Source: Actinomycetota bacterium (lineage in GTDB: Bacteria; Actinomycetota; Acidimicrobiia; IMCC26256; PALSA-555). From it: a stretch of 64,000 bases of DNA. The translations under genes and the position numbers were made by a program. Each line of letters starts with the position of its first letter. Position 1 is the stretch's first letter. The DNA lies in NCBI GenBank assembly GCA_003140175.1, contig PLJD01000007.1:26889-90888 (forward strand). Reading direction: 5' to 3'. Positions 10,627-19,724 of the stretch are shown here, in pieces. The notes under the pieces are model-generated. The model made no database searches and had not been told where the DNA came from. It saw only the letters and a program-made list of their open reading frames with translations.

Positions 10627-11507
10627 GCTGCATCTGCGAAGGTCGCGTCGCGATCGTCACGGGCGCCGGCCGCGGCATCGGGCGGAGCCACGCGCTCGAG
10701 CTCGCCAGGGAGGGCGCGCACGTCGTCGTGAACGATCTCGGTAGCGCGGTCGACGGCATGGGAACCGACCGCGGGCCGGCGCAGGTCGTTGTCGAGGAGA
10801 TCCGTGCCGCGGGCGGCATGGCGATCGAGAACATCGACGACGTCTCGACCTGGCCGGGCGCGCAAGCAGTAGTTGCGAGCGCGATCGAGTCATTCGGTCG
10901 GCTCGATGTCGTCGTCAACAACGCGGGCATCCTGCGCGATCGCATGATCGTGAACATGACCGAAGAGGAGTGGGACGACGTCATTCGAGTGCACTTGAAG
11001 GGCACGTTCGGCCCGACCCACTTCGCCGCCGCGTACTGGCGCGAGCGCTCGAAAGCTGGTGAAGCGGTCGACGCGCGCGTGATCAACACATCGTCGACCT
11101 CGGGACTGTTCGCGAATCCCGGACAATCGAACTATGGCGCAGCCAAATCCGGAATCGCCACGTTCTCGATCATCGCGGCGAAGGAGCTCGGCCGTTACGG
11201 CGTGACCGTCAACGCGATCGCACCGGGAGCGCTCACCCGGATGACCGAGGCCCTCTCGGGATCGCGTGCCGCGCCCCAGGTTGGTGAGTGGAACGAGCGC
11301 GCGCCCGAGAACATCGCGCCCCTCGTGACCTGGCTCGCCAGTCCGGAGTCTGCCGCCGTCACCGGTCAGGTGTTTCTCGTATCAGGAGGCCGAATCGCGA
11401 TCTCGACGGGATGGGGCCGCGGCCCGGGCGTCGACCGCGGTGCCCGCTGGGAGCCCACCGAGCTGGGCGCCGTGGTCCAGAAGCTGATCGCGGAGGCACA
11501 GAGCTGA
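10623..11507 (+). CDS. SDR family oxidoreductase
   Basis: [37 protein letters not shown]. Confidence 0.92.
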   Translation: MSCICEGRVAIVTGAGRGIGRSHALELAREGAHVVVNDLGSAVDGMGTDRGPAQVVVEEIRAAGGMAIENIDDVSTWPGAQAVVASAIESFGRLDVVVNNAGILRDRMIVNMTEEEWDDVIRVHLKGTFGPTHFAAAYWRERSKAGEAVDARVINTSSTSGLFANPGQSNYGAAKSGIATFSIIAAKELGRYGVTVNAIAPGALTRMTEALSGSRAAPQVGEWNERAPENIAPLVTWLASPESAAVTGQVFLVSGGRIAISTGWGRGPGVDRGARWEPTELGAVVQKLIAEAQS

Positions 11508-11529
11508 TGCGGACGTTACGGTCGGCGCC

Positions 11530-12033
11530 ATGACGCTCGAGCGCTTTCCGATCGAAGCCGGGCACGTGATGCTGTTCGCCCGGAGCATCGGAGACCCAAA
11601 TCCGATCTACCGCGACGACGAGTACGCAGGCGCGAGCGAGGTGGGCGCGATCATCGCACCGCCGACGTTCGTGCAGGCGGGCGCGCAGTTCGACGACAGC
11701 TACCCGTTGCGACCCAAGATCGGCGTCCCGTGGTTCGGCTCAGGCCGAGCGCCGACGAGCGCGCCGCGTGAGTCGCGCCCCGGCGGCGGCAGTGGTGGTG
11801 GCGGCGGCACCGGCTTGCACGCGGAGCAGCACTACCTCTACCACCGGGCGCTCCGCGTCGGCGACGTGCTCACCGCCACCAGCCGTCCGGGCGAGCGATG
11901 GGAGAAGGAGGGCCGACGCGCAGGAAGGCTCCTGTTCTCCGAGACGATCACGGAGTTCCGTGACCAGAACGGCGAGCTCGTCGTGACAGCCCGCGCTGTC
12001 GGGGTGCGGACCGAGCGAGTAGTGGAGGCGTGA
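11530..12033 (+). CDS. MaoC/FAS1-like dehydratase (N-terminal type)
   Basis: LFARSIGDPNPIYRDDEYA; LHAEQHYLYHRALRVGDVL. Contains a Gly-rich insert. Confidence 0.82.
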   Translation: MTLERFPIEAGHVMLFARSIGDPNPIYRDDEYAGASEVGAIIAPPTFVQAGAQFDDSYPLRPKIGVPWFGSGRAPTSAPRESRPGGGSGGGGGTGLHAEQHYLYHRALRVGDVLTATSRPGERWEKEGRRAGRLLFSETITEFRDQNGELVVTARAVGVRTERVVEA

Positions 12034-12456
12034 ATGGCGTTGTCGGCGAGCAAGCTCCAAGTCGGGCAGACGTTCTCGGCCGTCGTCGTCGAGGATCTCA
12101 GCCGCACGCAGATCGTGCAGTACGCGGGCGCGTCGGGCGACTACAACCCGTTGCACACCGACGAGACCTTCGCGACGGAGGTGACGGGATACCCGAGCGT
12201 CTTCGCGCACGGAATGCTGACCATGGGCATGACGGGCCGCATGGTGACCGACCTCGTCGGCGACGGACGGCTCCAGAGCTTCGGTGGCCGTTTCCTCTCG
12301 CAGGTGTGGCCGGGTGACGATCTGACGACGACGGCGAGCATCGATGCGATACATGGCGAAGCGGGGGGGCCGGTGGTCGAGTTGTCGTTGCGCACCGTGA
12401 ACCAGGACGGTATGCAGGTCTTCACCGGCTATGCGACGTCGCGGGTCGACCCGTGA
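12034..12456 (+). CDS. MaoC-like dehydratase
   Basis: QYAGASGDYNPLHTDETFATEVTGYPSVFAHGMLTMG. Confidence 0.9.
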   Translation: MALSASKLQVGQTFSAVVVEDLSRTQIVQYAGASGDYNPLHTDETFATEVTGYPSVFAHGMLTMGMTGRMVTDLVGDGRLQSFGGRFLSQVWPGDDLTTTASIDAIHGEAGGPVVELSLRTVNQDGMQVFTGYATSRVDP

Positions 12457-13238
12457 AGCTCGACGCGCGAGTCGCACTCGTCACCGGCGCGAGCCGCGGG
12501 ATCGGCGAAGCGATCGCGCGGCGCTTCGCCGCCGAAGGGGCGGCCGTTGCGGTGTCGGCACGAACCATCAACGAGGGAGACCATCCGCTGTCGGGAAGCA
12601 TCACGAGCACCGTCACGTCGATCAAGGACGCCGGCGGTCGCGCCGTTGCCGTGGCGGCCGACCTGGCCAGGCCCGAGGATCGCCGCGTTCTCATCGATTC
12701 GGTTGAGCGAGAGCTTGGCGCGATCGACATTCTCGTCAACAATGCCGCTGTTACCTACTTCGAACCCACCGAGACGTTCTCGGCGCGTCACTACGCCTTG
12801 ATGCTCGAAGTACAGGTTCGAGCGCCGTTCGAGCTCGCGCAACTCGTTCTCCCGGGCATGCGCGCCCGCAAGCAAGGGTGGATCCTGAACATCTCCTCGG
12901 GCGCGGCTCGCCATCCGGAGGGCCCGCCCTATAACCGGCGCATGGGCGCCGGCACCGTGTACGGCATGTGCAAGGCCGCGCTCGAGCGATTCACGTCGGG
13001 TCTCGCGGCAGAGATGTACGAGGACGGGATCGCGGTCAACGCGCTGTCGCCCTCGGGTCTCGTGCCCACACCCGGCGTCGTGTACCACGGTCTCGATCGC
13101 GGCGTACCCGCGGACGCATTGGAACCTGCCGAGGTGATGGCAGAAGCGGCGCTCGCGCTGTGCAGCGGCGATCCGGCCGCGTTGACCGGTCGAATCACCT
13201 ATGCCCGACCCCTCCTCGCGGAGTTCAGCACCAGCTGA
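12453..13238 (+). CDS. SDR family oxidoreductase
   Basis: VTGASRGIGEAIARRFAAEGA; ILVNNAAVT; 4-nt overlap with the upstream gene. Confidence 0.9.
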   Translation: MKLDARVALVTGASRGIGEAIARRFAAEGAAVAVSARTINEGDHPLSGSITSTVTSIKDAGGRAVAVAADLARPEDRRVLIDSVERELGAIDILVNNAAVTYFEPTETFSARHYALMLEVQVRAPFELAQLVLPGMRARKQGWILNISSGAARHPEGPPYNRRMGAGTVYGMCKAALERFTSGLAAEMYEDGIAVNALSPSGLVPTPGVVYHGLDRGVPADALEPAEVMAEAALALCSGDPAALTGRITYARPLLAEFSTS

Positions 13239-13362
13239 TCGCCGGGCACCTTAGGTTGTCCTCTCCCCGTGTTCTAGCGACACATGGGGTATCCGCGCTC
13301 CAATAGAACGGGCGGCGCACCCTTCTGCTTGTCCACCACAGACGAGCTGAAGGAGTACGCCG

Positions 13363-13590
13363 CCTTGACTGTCGATGATGCCCTGTTTCGGTTCCGGCTT
13401 CGGGTCTTCGCGTTGGCTGAGGAGCTGGGCAATGTCCGGTTGGCGTGTCGGATCATGGGGGTTGGTGCACCCCTCGACGTATTACCGCTGGCGAGCCCAG
13501 GCGTTGCGCTTCGGGCTCGAGATCTTGCGGCCTCGGGACCCGGTTCGAGTCGACGCCCTGCGCCGTCGCAACTGCGCGCGACGTGACTCC
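13363..13590 (+). pseudogene. IS481-like transposase/helix-turn-helix fragment, frameshifted and truncated
   Basis: DDALFRFRLRVFALAEELGNVRLACRIMGV in one frame, continuing as HPSTYYRWRAQALRFGLEILRPRD in another. This resembles the N-terminal HTH of IS481-type transposases. Confidence 0.55.
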
Positions 13591-13717
13591 GTCCCGCGAT
13601 CAGCGATGGGCATCCAGTCCGTAGCGATCGAGCGCTGCTCGGATCTGGCTGAGCCACTCTGTGCCCAGTTTGGCCCGTTCGGGAGTTGGTCGTCTCGAGA
13701 GGAGGGAGGTGGAACGG

Positions 13718-13969
13718 GTGACCGAACTCGATATCGATCTGATCGCCGACCTCAACGCACAGGACGACGAAGGGCTTGGCTGGACCACCCTCGCGGACGC
13801 ACGCGAACCGGACCGTGTCCAGCCCGGCGTTCTGCTCTTGGCGGGCAACCCGTCCGGCCGAGCTGTCGTGCGTGTCGTGACCGTCGACGACGACGGTCAG
13901 GTCCACTTCGAGGTCCTTCCTGGGCCGGTAGCCAAGGACCTTCACCTGATCGACCGCACGGTCGCCTGA
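13718..13969 (+). CDS. Small conserved-looking hypothetical protein
   Basis: VTELDIDLIADLNAQDDEGLGWTTLADAREPDRVQPGVLLLAGNPSGRAVVRVVTVDDDGQVHFEVLPGPVAKD; purine-rich RBS gagggagg. Confidence 0.5.
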   Translation: MTELDIDLIADLNAQDDEGLGWTTLADAREPDRVQPGVLLLAGNPSGRAVVRVVTVDDDGQVHFEVLPGPVAKDLHLIDRTVA

Positions 13970-14343
13970 CTCGGTTCGAAGAGGACTGGGCTCCGGCGCG
14001 AGCCCGATGATGGCCGTCGGTAGCCCAATCACCGTCCGAGGGCGTCCCGGCCGCGAAGTTTCGGAAGCACTCGACCGATGGCTTCTGCGGCGGCGCGATC
14101 GTTCAACCTGGAGCGGCGCGTGTATGAAGGCCATCGGGTAGTCCGCGAGCGGCGGGTAGCGGGCTCCGAGTCGGCTGCGGATGCCTTGGCCGAACCGCTA
14201 CGAGGGCTGGACCGAATCGCCGTGGCGGTAGCCCGGGACGATCCCGAGTCGCGCGTCGCTGCGTGTCGGGCTATCGACGTGAGTGTCCGGCGGCGTCCCT
14301 TTTGGCCCTCAGGGTGGCCGGTGGTCGGGTCGACATAGGGGGT

Positions 14344-16122
14344 ATGACAACTGAGGTCCGGCAGGCGGCACTCGAGGCGCCCCGGCCGGTGGGGGTTCGC
14401 CGGTGGTGGCCGCGGGGCAGCGCCGCCACCGATGACCGCCCGGTGCAGCACGAGATGACGCCGCACCGCCAGGTGCAGCTGTTGTGGCTAGTCACAACCT
14501 TCGCCGTCGTGGCCGTCGCGGTCGTCACGCCGCTCGCCCTGCACGGCGCGAAGAACGGCCTGAACACCGACACCCAACGGCTGGTACCCGCGTCGACGGA
14601 GCTGACGAACACCATCGGGAACTACACCGCCGGGGCCGCGGAGCTGTTGATAGTCGCCCAATCGACGGATGCCGCGACACGCTCGGATGGACTCAATGAG
14701 CTGACCACCTTCGACACCGCTGCAAACGCGGCGTGGAGGAACTACCAGCGCTTCGCGGCCAACCTGCCCGGAGAGACGAAGCTCCAGACACGGGTCAAGC
14801 TCGACACCCAACAGCTCTCAGCAGCGGGCCTCGCGTTGCTCACCACGCAGACGAACTCGCCCGCCGCGGTGGCCGCGTTCACCGCTGTCGGCGACCGTCA
14901 ACACCAAGACCTGGACCAGATCCAGAGGCTCTATCAGGCGCGCATCAACGCATCGGTGACCAGCGCAGATCACCAGTTCAATACGAGCCAGGCCGCCCTG
15001 CTGATCGTCCTCACGATGGCGCTGGTCCTCATCATGATCGGGTTCCACATCAGAACTCACAGGGTCCGGCGTCGAGAACGCATTCAGGTCGAGGGGAATC
15101 GCATCGTCAAACTCGAGTCGGGACTCCAACGGGCCCTCGAGATGGCCCACTCCGAGCAGGACTGCTACACGCTGATGCAGAACGCCATCCAGCGGAACTC
15201 GCCGAGCCTCCCGTCCGAGTTCCTCGTCGCCGACTCGAGTCGAGCCCACTTCCGCCAGGTCATCATCACCGGCGCCGAGGGCGGACCGGGCTGCCCCGTC
15301 ATGTCGCCCTACGACTGCCCAGCCACCGACCGGGGACAGACCCAGACGTGGCCCAGCAGCTCCGCGATCGACACGTGTCCCTATCTCCGGGACCGCGACA
15401 CCGGCCCCTGCTCGGCGGTGTGTGTCCCGGTGAGCATCGCGGGTCAGACCGTCGGCGTCGTGCACGCCACCGGGCCCGACCACGATCCGCCCGTCCCGTC
15501 CACGACCGCGGACCTGGAGCTCATCGCCCGCAAGACGGGTGAGCGCATCGGCATCCTCCGGGCGTTCAACCGCAGCGAAAACCAAGCTCGCACCGACCCG
15601 CTGACCGGTCTGTTGAACCGTCGCAGCCTCGAAACCGCGGTCCGCGACCTCACCGCGGAGGCCCATCCGTACGCGGTCGCCTACGGAGACCTCGACCACT
15701 TCAAGTTGCTCAACGACGTTCATGGCCACGACACCGGCGACCGAGCCCTGCGCCTCTTCGCTCGGGTGCTGCGCGACAGCGTGCGACCCAACGACATCGC
15801 CGCCCGGTACGGCGGCGAGGAGTTCGTCGTCGTCCTACCCGACTGCACCATCGCCGACGCATACGCAGTCATCGACCGGGTTCGGGCCCGACTCGCCGAC
15901 GCTCAGCACGGCGGGACCGTCCCCTCGTTCACGGTCAGCTTCGGACTCGCGCCCGGGGAACCCAACCTGGCCTTCGGAGAGATCGTCGAGCAGGCCGACG
16001 CCGCGCTCCTCCAAGCGAAAGCCGAGGGCCGCGACCGAGTCATCCTCGCCGGCCAGCACGACCAAACGCCAGACCCGGGGTCGGCACCCAAGCCCGCCCC
16101 CGAACTGCACGCGACCGCCTGA
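14344..16122 (+). CDS. Membrane sensor diguanylate cyclase (GAF-like, GGDEF), island copy
   Basis: TM helices plus helical sensor, GAF-like region (GPCSAVCVPVSIAGQTVGVVHATG), I-site RPND, GGEEF. Confidence 0.9.
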   Translation: MTTEVRQAALEAPRPVGVRRWWPRGSAATDDRPVQHEMTPHRQVQLLWLVTTFAVVAVAVVTPLALHGAKNGLNTDTQRLVPASTELTNTIGNYTAGAAELLIVAQSTDAATRSDGLNELTTFDTAANAAWRNYQRFAANLPGETKLQTRVKLDTQQLSAAGLALLTTQTNSPAAVAAFTAVGDRQHQDLDQIQRLYQARINASVTSADHQFNTSQAALLIVLTMALVLIMIGFHIRTHRVRRRERIQVEGNRIVKLESGLQRALEMAHSEQDCYTLMQNAIQRNSPSLPSEFLVADSSRAHFRQVIITGAEGGPGCPVMSPYDCPATDRGQTQTWPSSSAIDTCPYLRDRDTGPCSAVCVPVSIAGQTVGVVHATGPDHDPPVPSTTADLELIARKTGERIGILRAFNRSENQARTDPLTGLLNRRSLETAVRDLTAEAHPYAVAYGDLDHFKLLNDVHGHDTGDRALRLFARVLRDSVRPNDIAARYGGEEFVVVLPDCTIADAYAVIDRVRARLADAQHGGTVPSFTVSFGLAPGEPNLAFGEIVEQADAALLQAKAEGRDRVILAGQHDQTPDPGSAPKPAPELHATA

Positions 16123-16151
16123 CCTGCGCCGCCCTTCGGGAAGCAGAACCC

Positions 16152-16601
16152 TCAGTTCCGCCCCGCACGCTGGGAATGGACCTTTCGGATCGTCAACGCC
16201 GACAAAGGTTGGGTAGCTACGCGCGCCTCATCGTCGAGAAGCTGGGCGGAGCAACGGTCCAACTCGGCTGGCGTGATCCGATCGATCCACCGATGCCCGA
16301 ATGTGGGCACAGGATCCAAGATCCCTCGGTAGCCAATTCGGGTATTGGGACTTAGGTCACGCGTCGAAGCGTCCCACCACACCTCGACCAACTCAGCGAA
16401 CCGAACGGTCCGGCTCGAGCCACCTTGGCCGGCAGCCGCGTCGCCGAGAAGCTCCGCGAGGCGCCGTTCGGCGTCGCGTCTGGACCCGCGTGCGGTCTCG
16501 TATCGGTATCGGCGCTTTCGATTGGCGTCGAGGCCCGCATACACCGCCACTTGGTACGTCGTTCCCTGGGGCCCTCGCCGTGCTCGGATGTATCCCCGCA
16601 C
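16152..16601 (-). pseudogene. Truncated tyrosine-type integrase (N-terminal arm-binding and core-binding part only)
   Basis: MRGYIRARRGPQGTTYQVAVYAGLDANRKRRYRYETARGSRRDAERRLAEL..FAELVEVWWDASTRDLSPNTRIGYRGIL..LTIRKVHSQRAGRN*. Catalytic domain missing. Confidence 0.8.
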
Positions 16602-16771
16602 TTCGCCTCCCGAGCCGCGCGTCTGGCAAGCGCCTCAGACACCGCCGACTCGAAGACATCACCCGGACTCCCGCCACGTGATGGGCAATTGATGGGCAGA
16701 CGCCGGCCGTCGCCAGCCGATTCAGCCCGCTCAAACGGCATGAAAACTGCCGCTGAGCAGGACGAATGCTG

Positions 16772-16813
16772 TGGAGGCGGCGGTGGGAATTGAACCCACG
16801 TCCAGGGTTTTGC
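16772..16813 (-). repeat. Proximal att site within the tRNA-Cys 3' half (42 bp)
   Basis: Identical to 3653..3694. Confidence 0.9.
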
Positions 16814-16846
16814 AGACCCTTGCCTGGGCCACTCGGCTACGCCGCC
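16772..16846 (-). tRNA. tRNA-Cys (anticodon GCA), CCA encoded
   Basis: GGCGGCG...CGCCGCC acceptor stem, AGGGT-CTGCAAA-ACCCT anticodon arm, GTGGG-TTCAATT-CCCAC T arm, 3' TCCA. Confidence 0.95.
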
Positions 16847-16937
16847 GTCACGCCACCCGGTCGGGCGGCAGGACCGATGAGGCTATCGCTTCATTGCGAG
16901 CGGCTCCCTGCCGATGATTTCGTCCGTGGAACAACCC

Positions 16938-17855
16938 ATGTCCGTCGAGCTCGTGGGTGTTCGACGCAGCTTCGGACCGGTGGTGGCAGTCGACGAGCTC
17001 TCGCTGAGCATCCCGTCGGGCTCGGTCACCGTGCTGTTGGGACCCAACGGAGCCGGCAAGACCACGGCGGTCCGGCTGGTGACGGGCGCGCTCGGCGCGG
17101 ATGGGGGGACCGTGCGGGTATTCGGGCTGGACCCGGGCGGAGCGGACGGCACCGCGGTCCGACGCCGTTGCGGTGTGGTCCCGGCCCGCCCGGCCCTCTA
17201 CGACCGGCTTAGCGGCTACGACAACCTGCGCTACGGCGCGGAATTGTTCGAGGTGGAGCCCTCGCTCGTCGACGACCGAATCCACGACGCGGCAACGCGC
17301 TTCGGGATCGCCGACGTCTTGGCGACACGGGTGGGCGGGTACTCGACGGGTATGCGCGCCCGGCTCGCGCTCGCCCGGGCCGTGCTGCACGAGCCGGATC
17401 TGTTGTTGCTCGATGAGCCGACGGCGGGGCTGGACCCTGAGTCGGCCCGGATCGTGCTCCACCTGATCGACGAGCTCGCGGAGCGGGGCACGGCGGTTCT
17501 GATGTGCACGCATCTACTCCTCGAGGCCGAAGGCCTCGCCGACCAGATCGTGGTGCTCGACCGGGGCCGCACGCTCGTGTCGGGTTCCCCGGCCCAGCTG
17601 ACCCGCCGTTACTGGCCGGCGGCGCGGGTGGTGCTCGACGCGGACGACCCTGGCGTCCTTGATCGGGCGCGCACCCTGCCGTTCGTCCGTTCGTATCGGC
17701 GCAACGGCACGGCAACCGTGGACCTGAGCGAACCTGGCCGGATTCCGGACCTCGTCGATGCGCTCGTCGCCGCGGGCGCGCGGCTGCGCCGCGTCGAGCC
17801 TCAGACGCCAAGCCTCGAGCAGTTGTACTTCACGATCCGCGAGCAGGGATCGTGA
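16938..17855 (+). CDS. ABC transporter ATP-binding protein
   Basis: Walker A GPNGAGKTT; YSTGMRARLALARAVLHEPDLLLLDEPTAGLDP. Confidence 0.92.
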   Translation: MSVELVGVRRSFGPVVAVDELSLSIPSGSVTVLLGPNGAGKTTAVRLVTGALGADGGTVRVFGLDPGGADGTAVRRRCGVVPARPALYDRLSGYDNLRYGAELFEVEPSLVDDRIHDAATRFGIADVLATRVGGYSTGMRARLALARAVLHEPDLLLLDEPTAGLDPESARIVLHLIDELAERGTAVLMCTHLLLEAEGLADQIVVLDRGRTLVSGSPAQLTRRYWPAARVVLDADDPGVLDRARTLPFVRSYRRNGTATVDLSEPGRIPDLVDALVAAGARLRRVEPQTPSLEQLYFTIREQGS

Positions 17856-18682
17856 GGGGCCGGGCTCGCCGGTCGCGAGCGCTCGTGATTGCCCGCACCG
17901 ATCTGCGCCAGCTGCGTCAGGCGCGCGACTTCTGGGTGCCGCTGGCGGTGATCGCCGGCCTGTTCTTCGTGGTGATCCCGGCGGTGCTGCTCACGATCAT
18001 CACCCATGTGTCCGACGTGCGTCTGGTCCAGCAGCTGAGCAGCGTCGTCGGCAGCCTGCCCAAGCAGCTCCGGGCGAGCGTCAAGGGTGACGCCGCCCCG
18101 GCTCAGGCGTCCTACGCGCTCGCCGTGTACCTCTTCGCCCCGCTGGCGATCATCGTCCCGCTCACCGTGTCGTCGGCGGTGGGTGCCAACACGGTCATCG
18201 GCGAGCGCGAGCGTGGCAGCGGCGAGTTCCTCGCCCACTCCCCCGCTCGGGAGCGCGACATCTACCTGGGCAAGCTCGTGGCCAGCCTGGTGCCGGGCTA
18301 CCTCACCGCGGCCGTCGGGTTCGGCCTCTACTCCCTGGTCGTGAACCTCACCGTGGGCCCCCAGGTCGGCGGCTGGTTCTTCCCGACTCCGAACTGGTGG
18401 ATCCTGGTCTTGTGGGTCCTCCCGCCGTTCATCGCCCTGGCGCTGGCGGTCATCCTTGCCATCTCGGCGAAGGTCTCGAGTGCGGCGGCGGCGCAACAGG
18501 CGTCGGCGCTCGTGACCCTGCCCCTGGTGCTGATCGCCTACACGGTGGCGAGCGGGACGCTGTTCCGCACCGAGCTGGCCGCGTTCCTGATCGGCGCGCT
18601 GGCGTGGGTCGGGGCGGGCTTGGCACTCTGGCAGGGTTCGCACGCGGTGCGACGGGAGCGGCTGCTCGGCCTGGGCAGCTGA
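17852..18682 (+). CDS. ABC-2 type transporter permease
   Basis: Six or more TM segments; ERERGSGEFLAHSPARERDIYLGKL; 4-nt overlap with the ATPase gene. Confidence 0.87.
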   Translation: MRGRARRSRALVIARTDLRQLRQARDFWVPLAVIAGLFFVVIPAVLLTIITHVSDVRLVQQLSSVVGSLPKQLRASVKGDAAPAQASYALAVYLFAPLAIIVPLTVSSAVGANTVIGERERGSGEFLAHSPARERDIYLGKLVASLVPGYLTAAVGFGLYSLVVNLTVGPQVGGWFFPTPNWWILVLWVLPPFIALALAVILAISAKVSSAAAAQQASALVTLPLVLIAYTVASGTLFRTELAAFLIGALAWVGAGLALWQGSHAVRRERLLGLGS

Positions 18683-18720
18683 TCGGCGACCTCCGCCGCC
18701 CGCGAGCCGGAGGGAGGAAC

Positions 18721-19713
18721 GTGGCGCGCGTCGTCGTCTGCGTGGCGATGCTCGGCGCGACGCTCACCGTCGCCGGGCCGGCCGCGGCGGCGACGAGCCC
18801 GAGCCGCGAACCCTTCGCGGTCGCGACCCGCGTCGTGACCTTCGTGGACACCACCCGATCGACGCCCGCGGTGGGGGCGACGCCGGCGAGCCCGCAGCGC
18901 CGTCTGGTCACGCATCTGTGGTATCCGGCGGCGGGAGCTCCGCTCGCCGCGGCGCCACCCAACAGTCCGCCGCTCCAGCGCCACGCGCCGTATCCGCTCA
19001 TCGTCTTCGCCCACGGCGACGCCGGCCATGCCCTCGATTACGACCCGATGCTGCGCCACTGGGCCGCGGCCGGCTACGTCGTCGCCGCGCCCGACTTCCC
19101 CGTCTCGAGCCGCAACGGGACGGCGGGGGTCGCCGACGTGGCGAACCAGCCCGGCGACCTGAAGTTCGTCATCCGCAGCGTGCTGCGCTTCGATCGAGCC
19201 AAGCGGGGGCTGGGCCGGGTGATCGACGCGCGCCGCATCGGGGTGGCAGGCCACTCGCTGGGCGCGGCGACCGTCGTCGCGCTCGTCGAGCGCTCCTGTT
19301 GTGCCGACCGACGCGTCCGGGGCGCGATCTCGTTCTCGGGGCTCGCGCTCCTTCCCGGCGAGGACTACCCGCGCCCGTCGGTTCCGCTGCTCCTCGTGCA
19401 CGGCACCGCCGACCGGAACGTCCCCTACGCCGCCAGCATCCATCTCTATGCGGCCGTCGGCCCGCCCCGCTATCTCCTGACCCTCCTCGGGCGTGGCCAT
19501 CAGTCCTGGCCTCGGGGGACCGGGCCCGTCGACGCCGCGGTGCTGCGCGCCACGCTGGATTTCTGGACGGTCTACCTGCGGGGCGACCACGCGGCGGTCC
19601 CCGCCCTCGAGCACGACGCCGCAGTGGCGGACCGCACCACCATCCAGGCCGACCCGGCGTCCCCCGGGCGGTCCCACCGCTTCGCCAAGAGCCCCGGGGG
19701 GCGGGCCGCGTAG
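18721..19713 (+). CDS. Secreted alpha/beta hydrolase (chlorophyllase/lipase-like)
   Basis: Signal peptide; VFAHGDAGHALDYDPMLRHWAAAGYVVAAPDFP; GHSLGAAT nucleophile elbow. Confidence 0.85.
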   Translation: MARVVVCVAMLGATLTVAGPAAAATSPSREPFAVATRVVTFVDTTRSTPAVGATPASPQRRLVTHLWYPAAGAPLAAAPPNSPPLQRHAPYPLIVFAHGDAGHALDYDPMLRHWAAAGYVVAAPDFPVSSRNGTAGVADVANQPGDLKFVIRSVLRFDRAKRGLGRVIDARRIGVAGHSLGAATVVALVERSCCADRRVRGAISFSGLALLPGEDYPRPSVPLLLVHGTADRNVPYAASIHLYAAVGPPRYLLTLLGRGHQSWPRGTGPVDAAVLRATLDFWTVYLRGDHAAVPALEHDAAVADRTTIQADPASPGRSHRFAKSPGGRAA

Positions 19714-19724
19714 CATCGAGGCCC

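Larger units (their letters stand above)
3653..16813. mobile_element. tRNA-Cys-integrated genomic island (about 13.1 kb), probably immobilised
   Basis: Perfect 42-bp direct repeats at the ends, one inside tRNA-Cys; integrase and excisionase remnants at the two ends; IS481-like remnant inside. Confidence 0.82.

Noticed and set aside
11766-11815. Simple-sequence repeat ggcggc/ggtggt as a regulatory repeat
   Set aside because: In frame and fully explained as a Gly-rich stretch of the MaoC-like protein.
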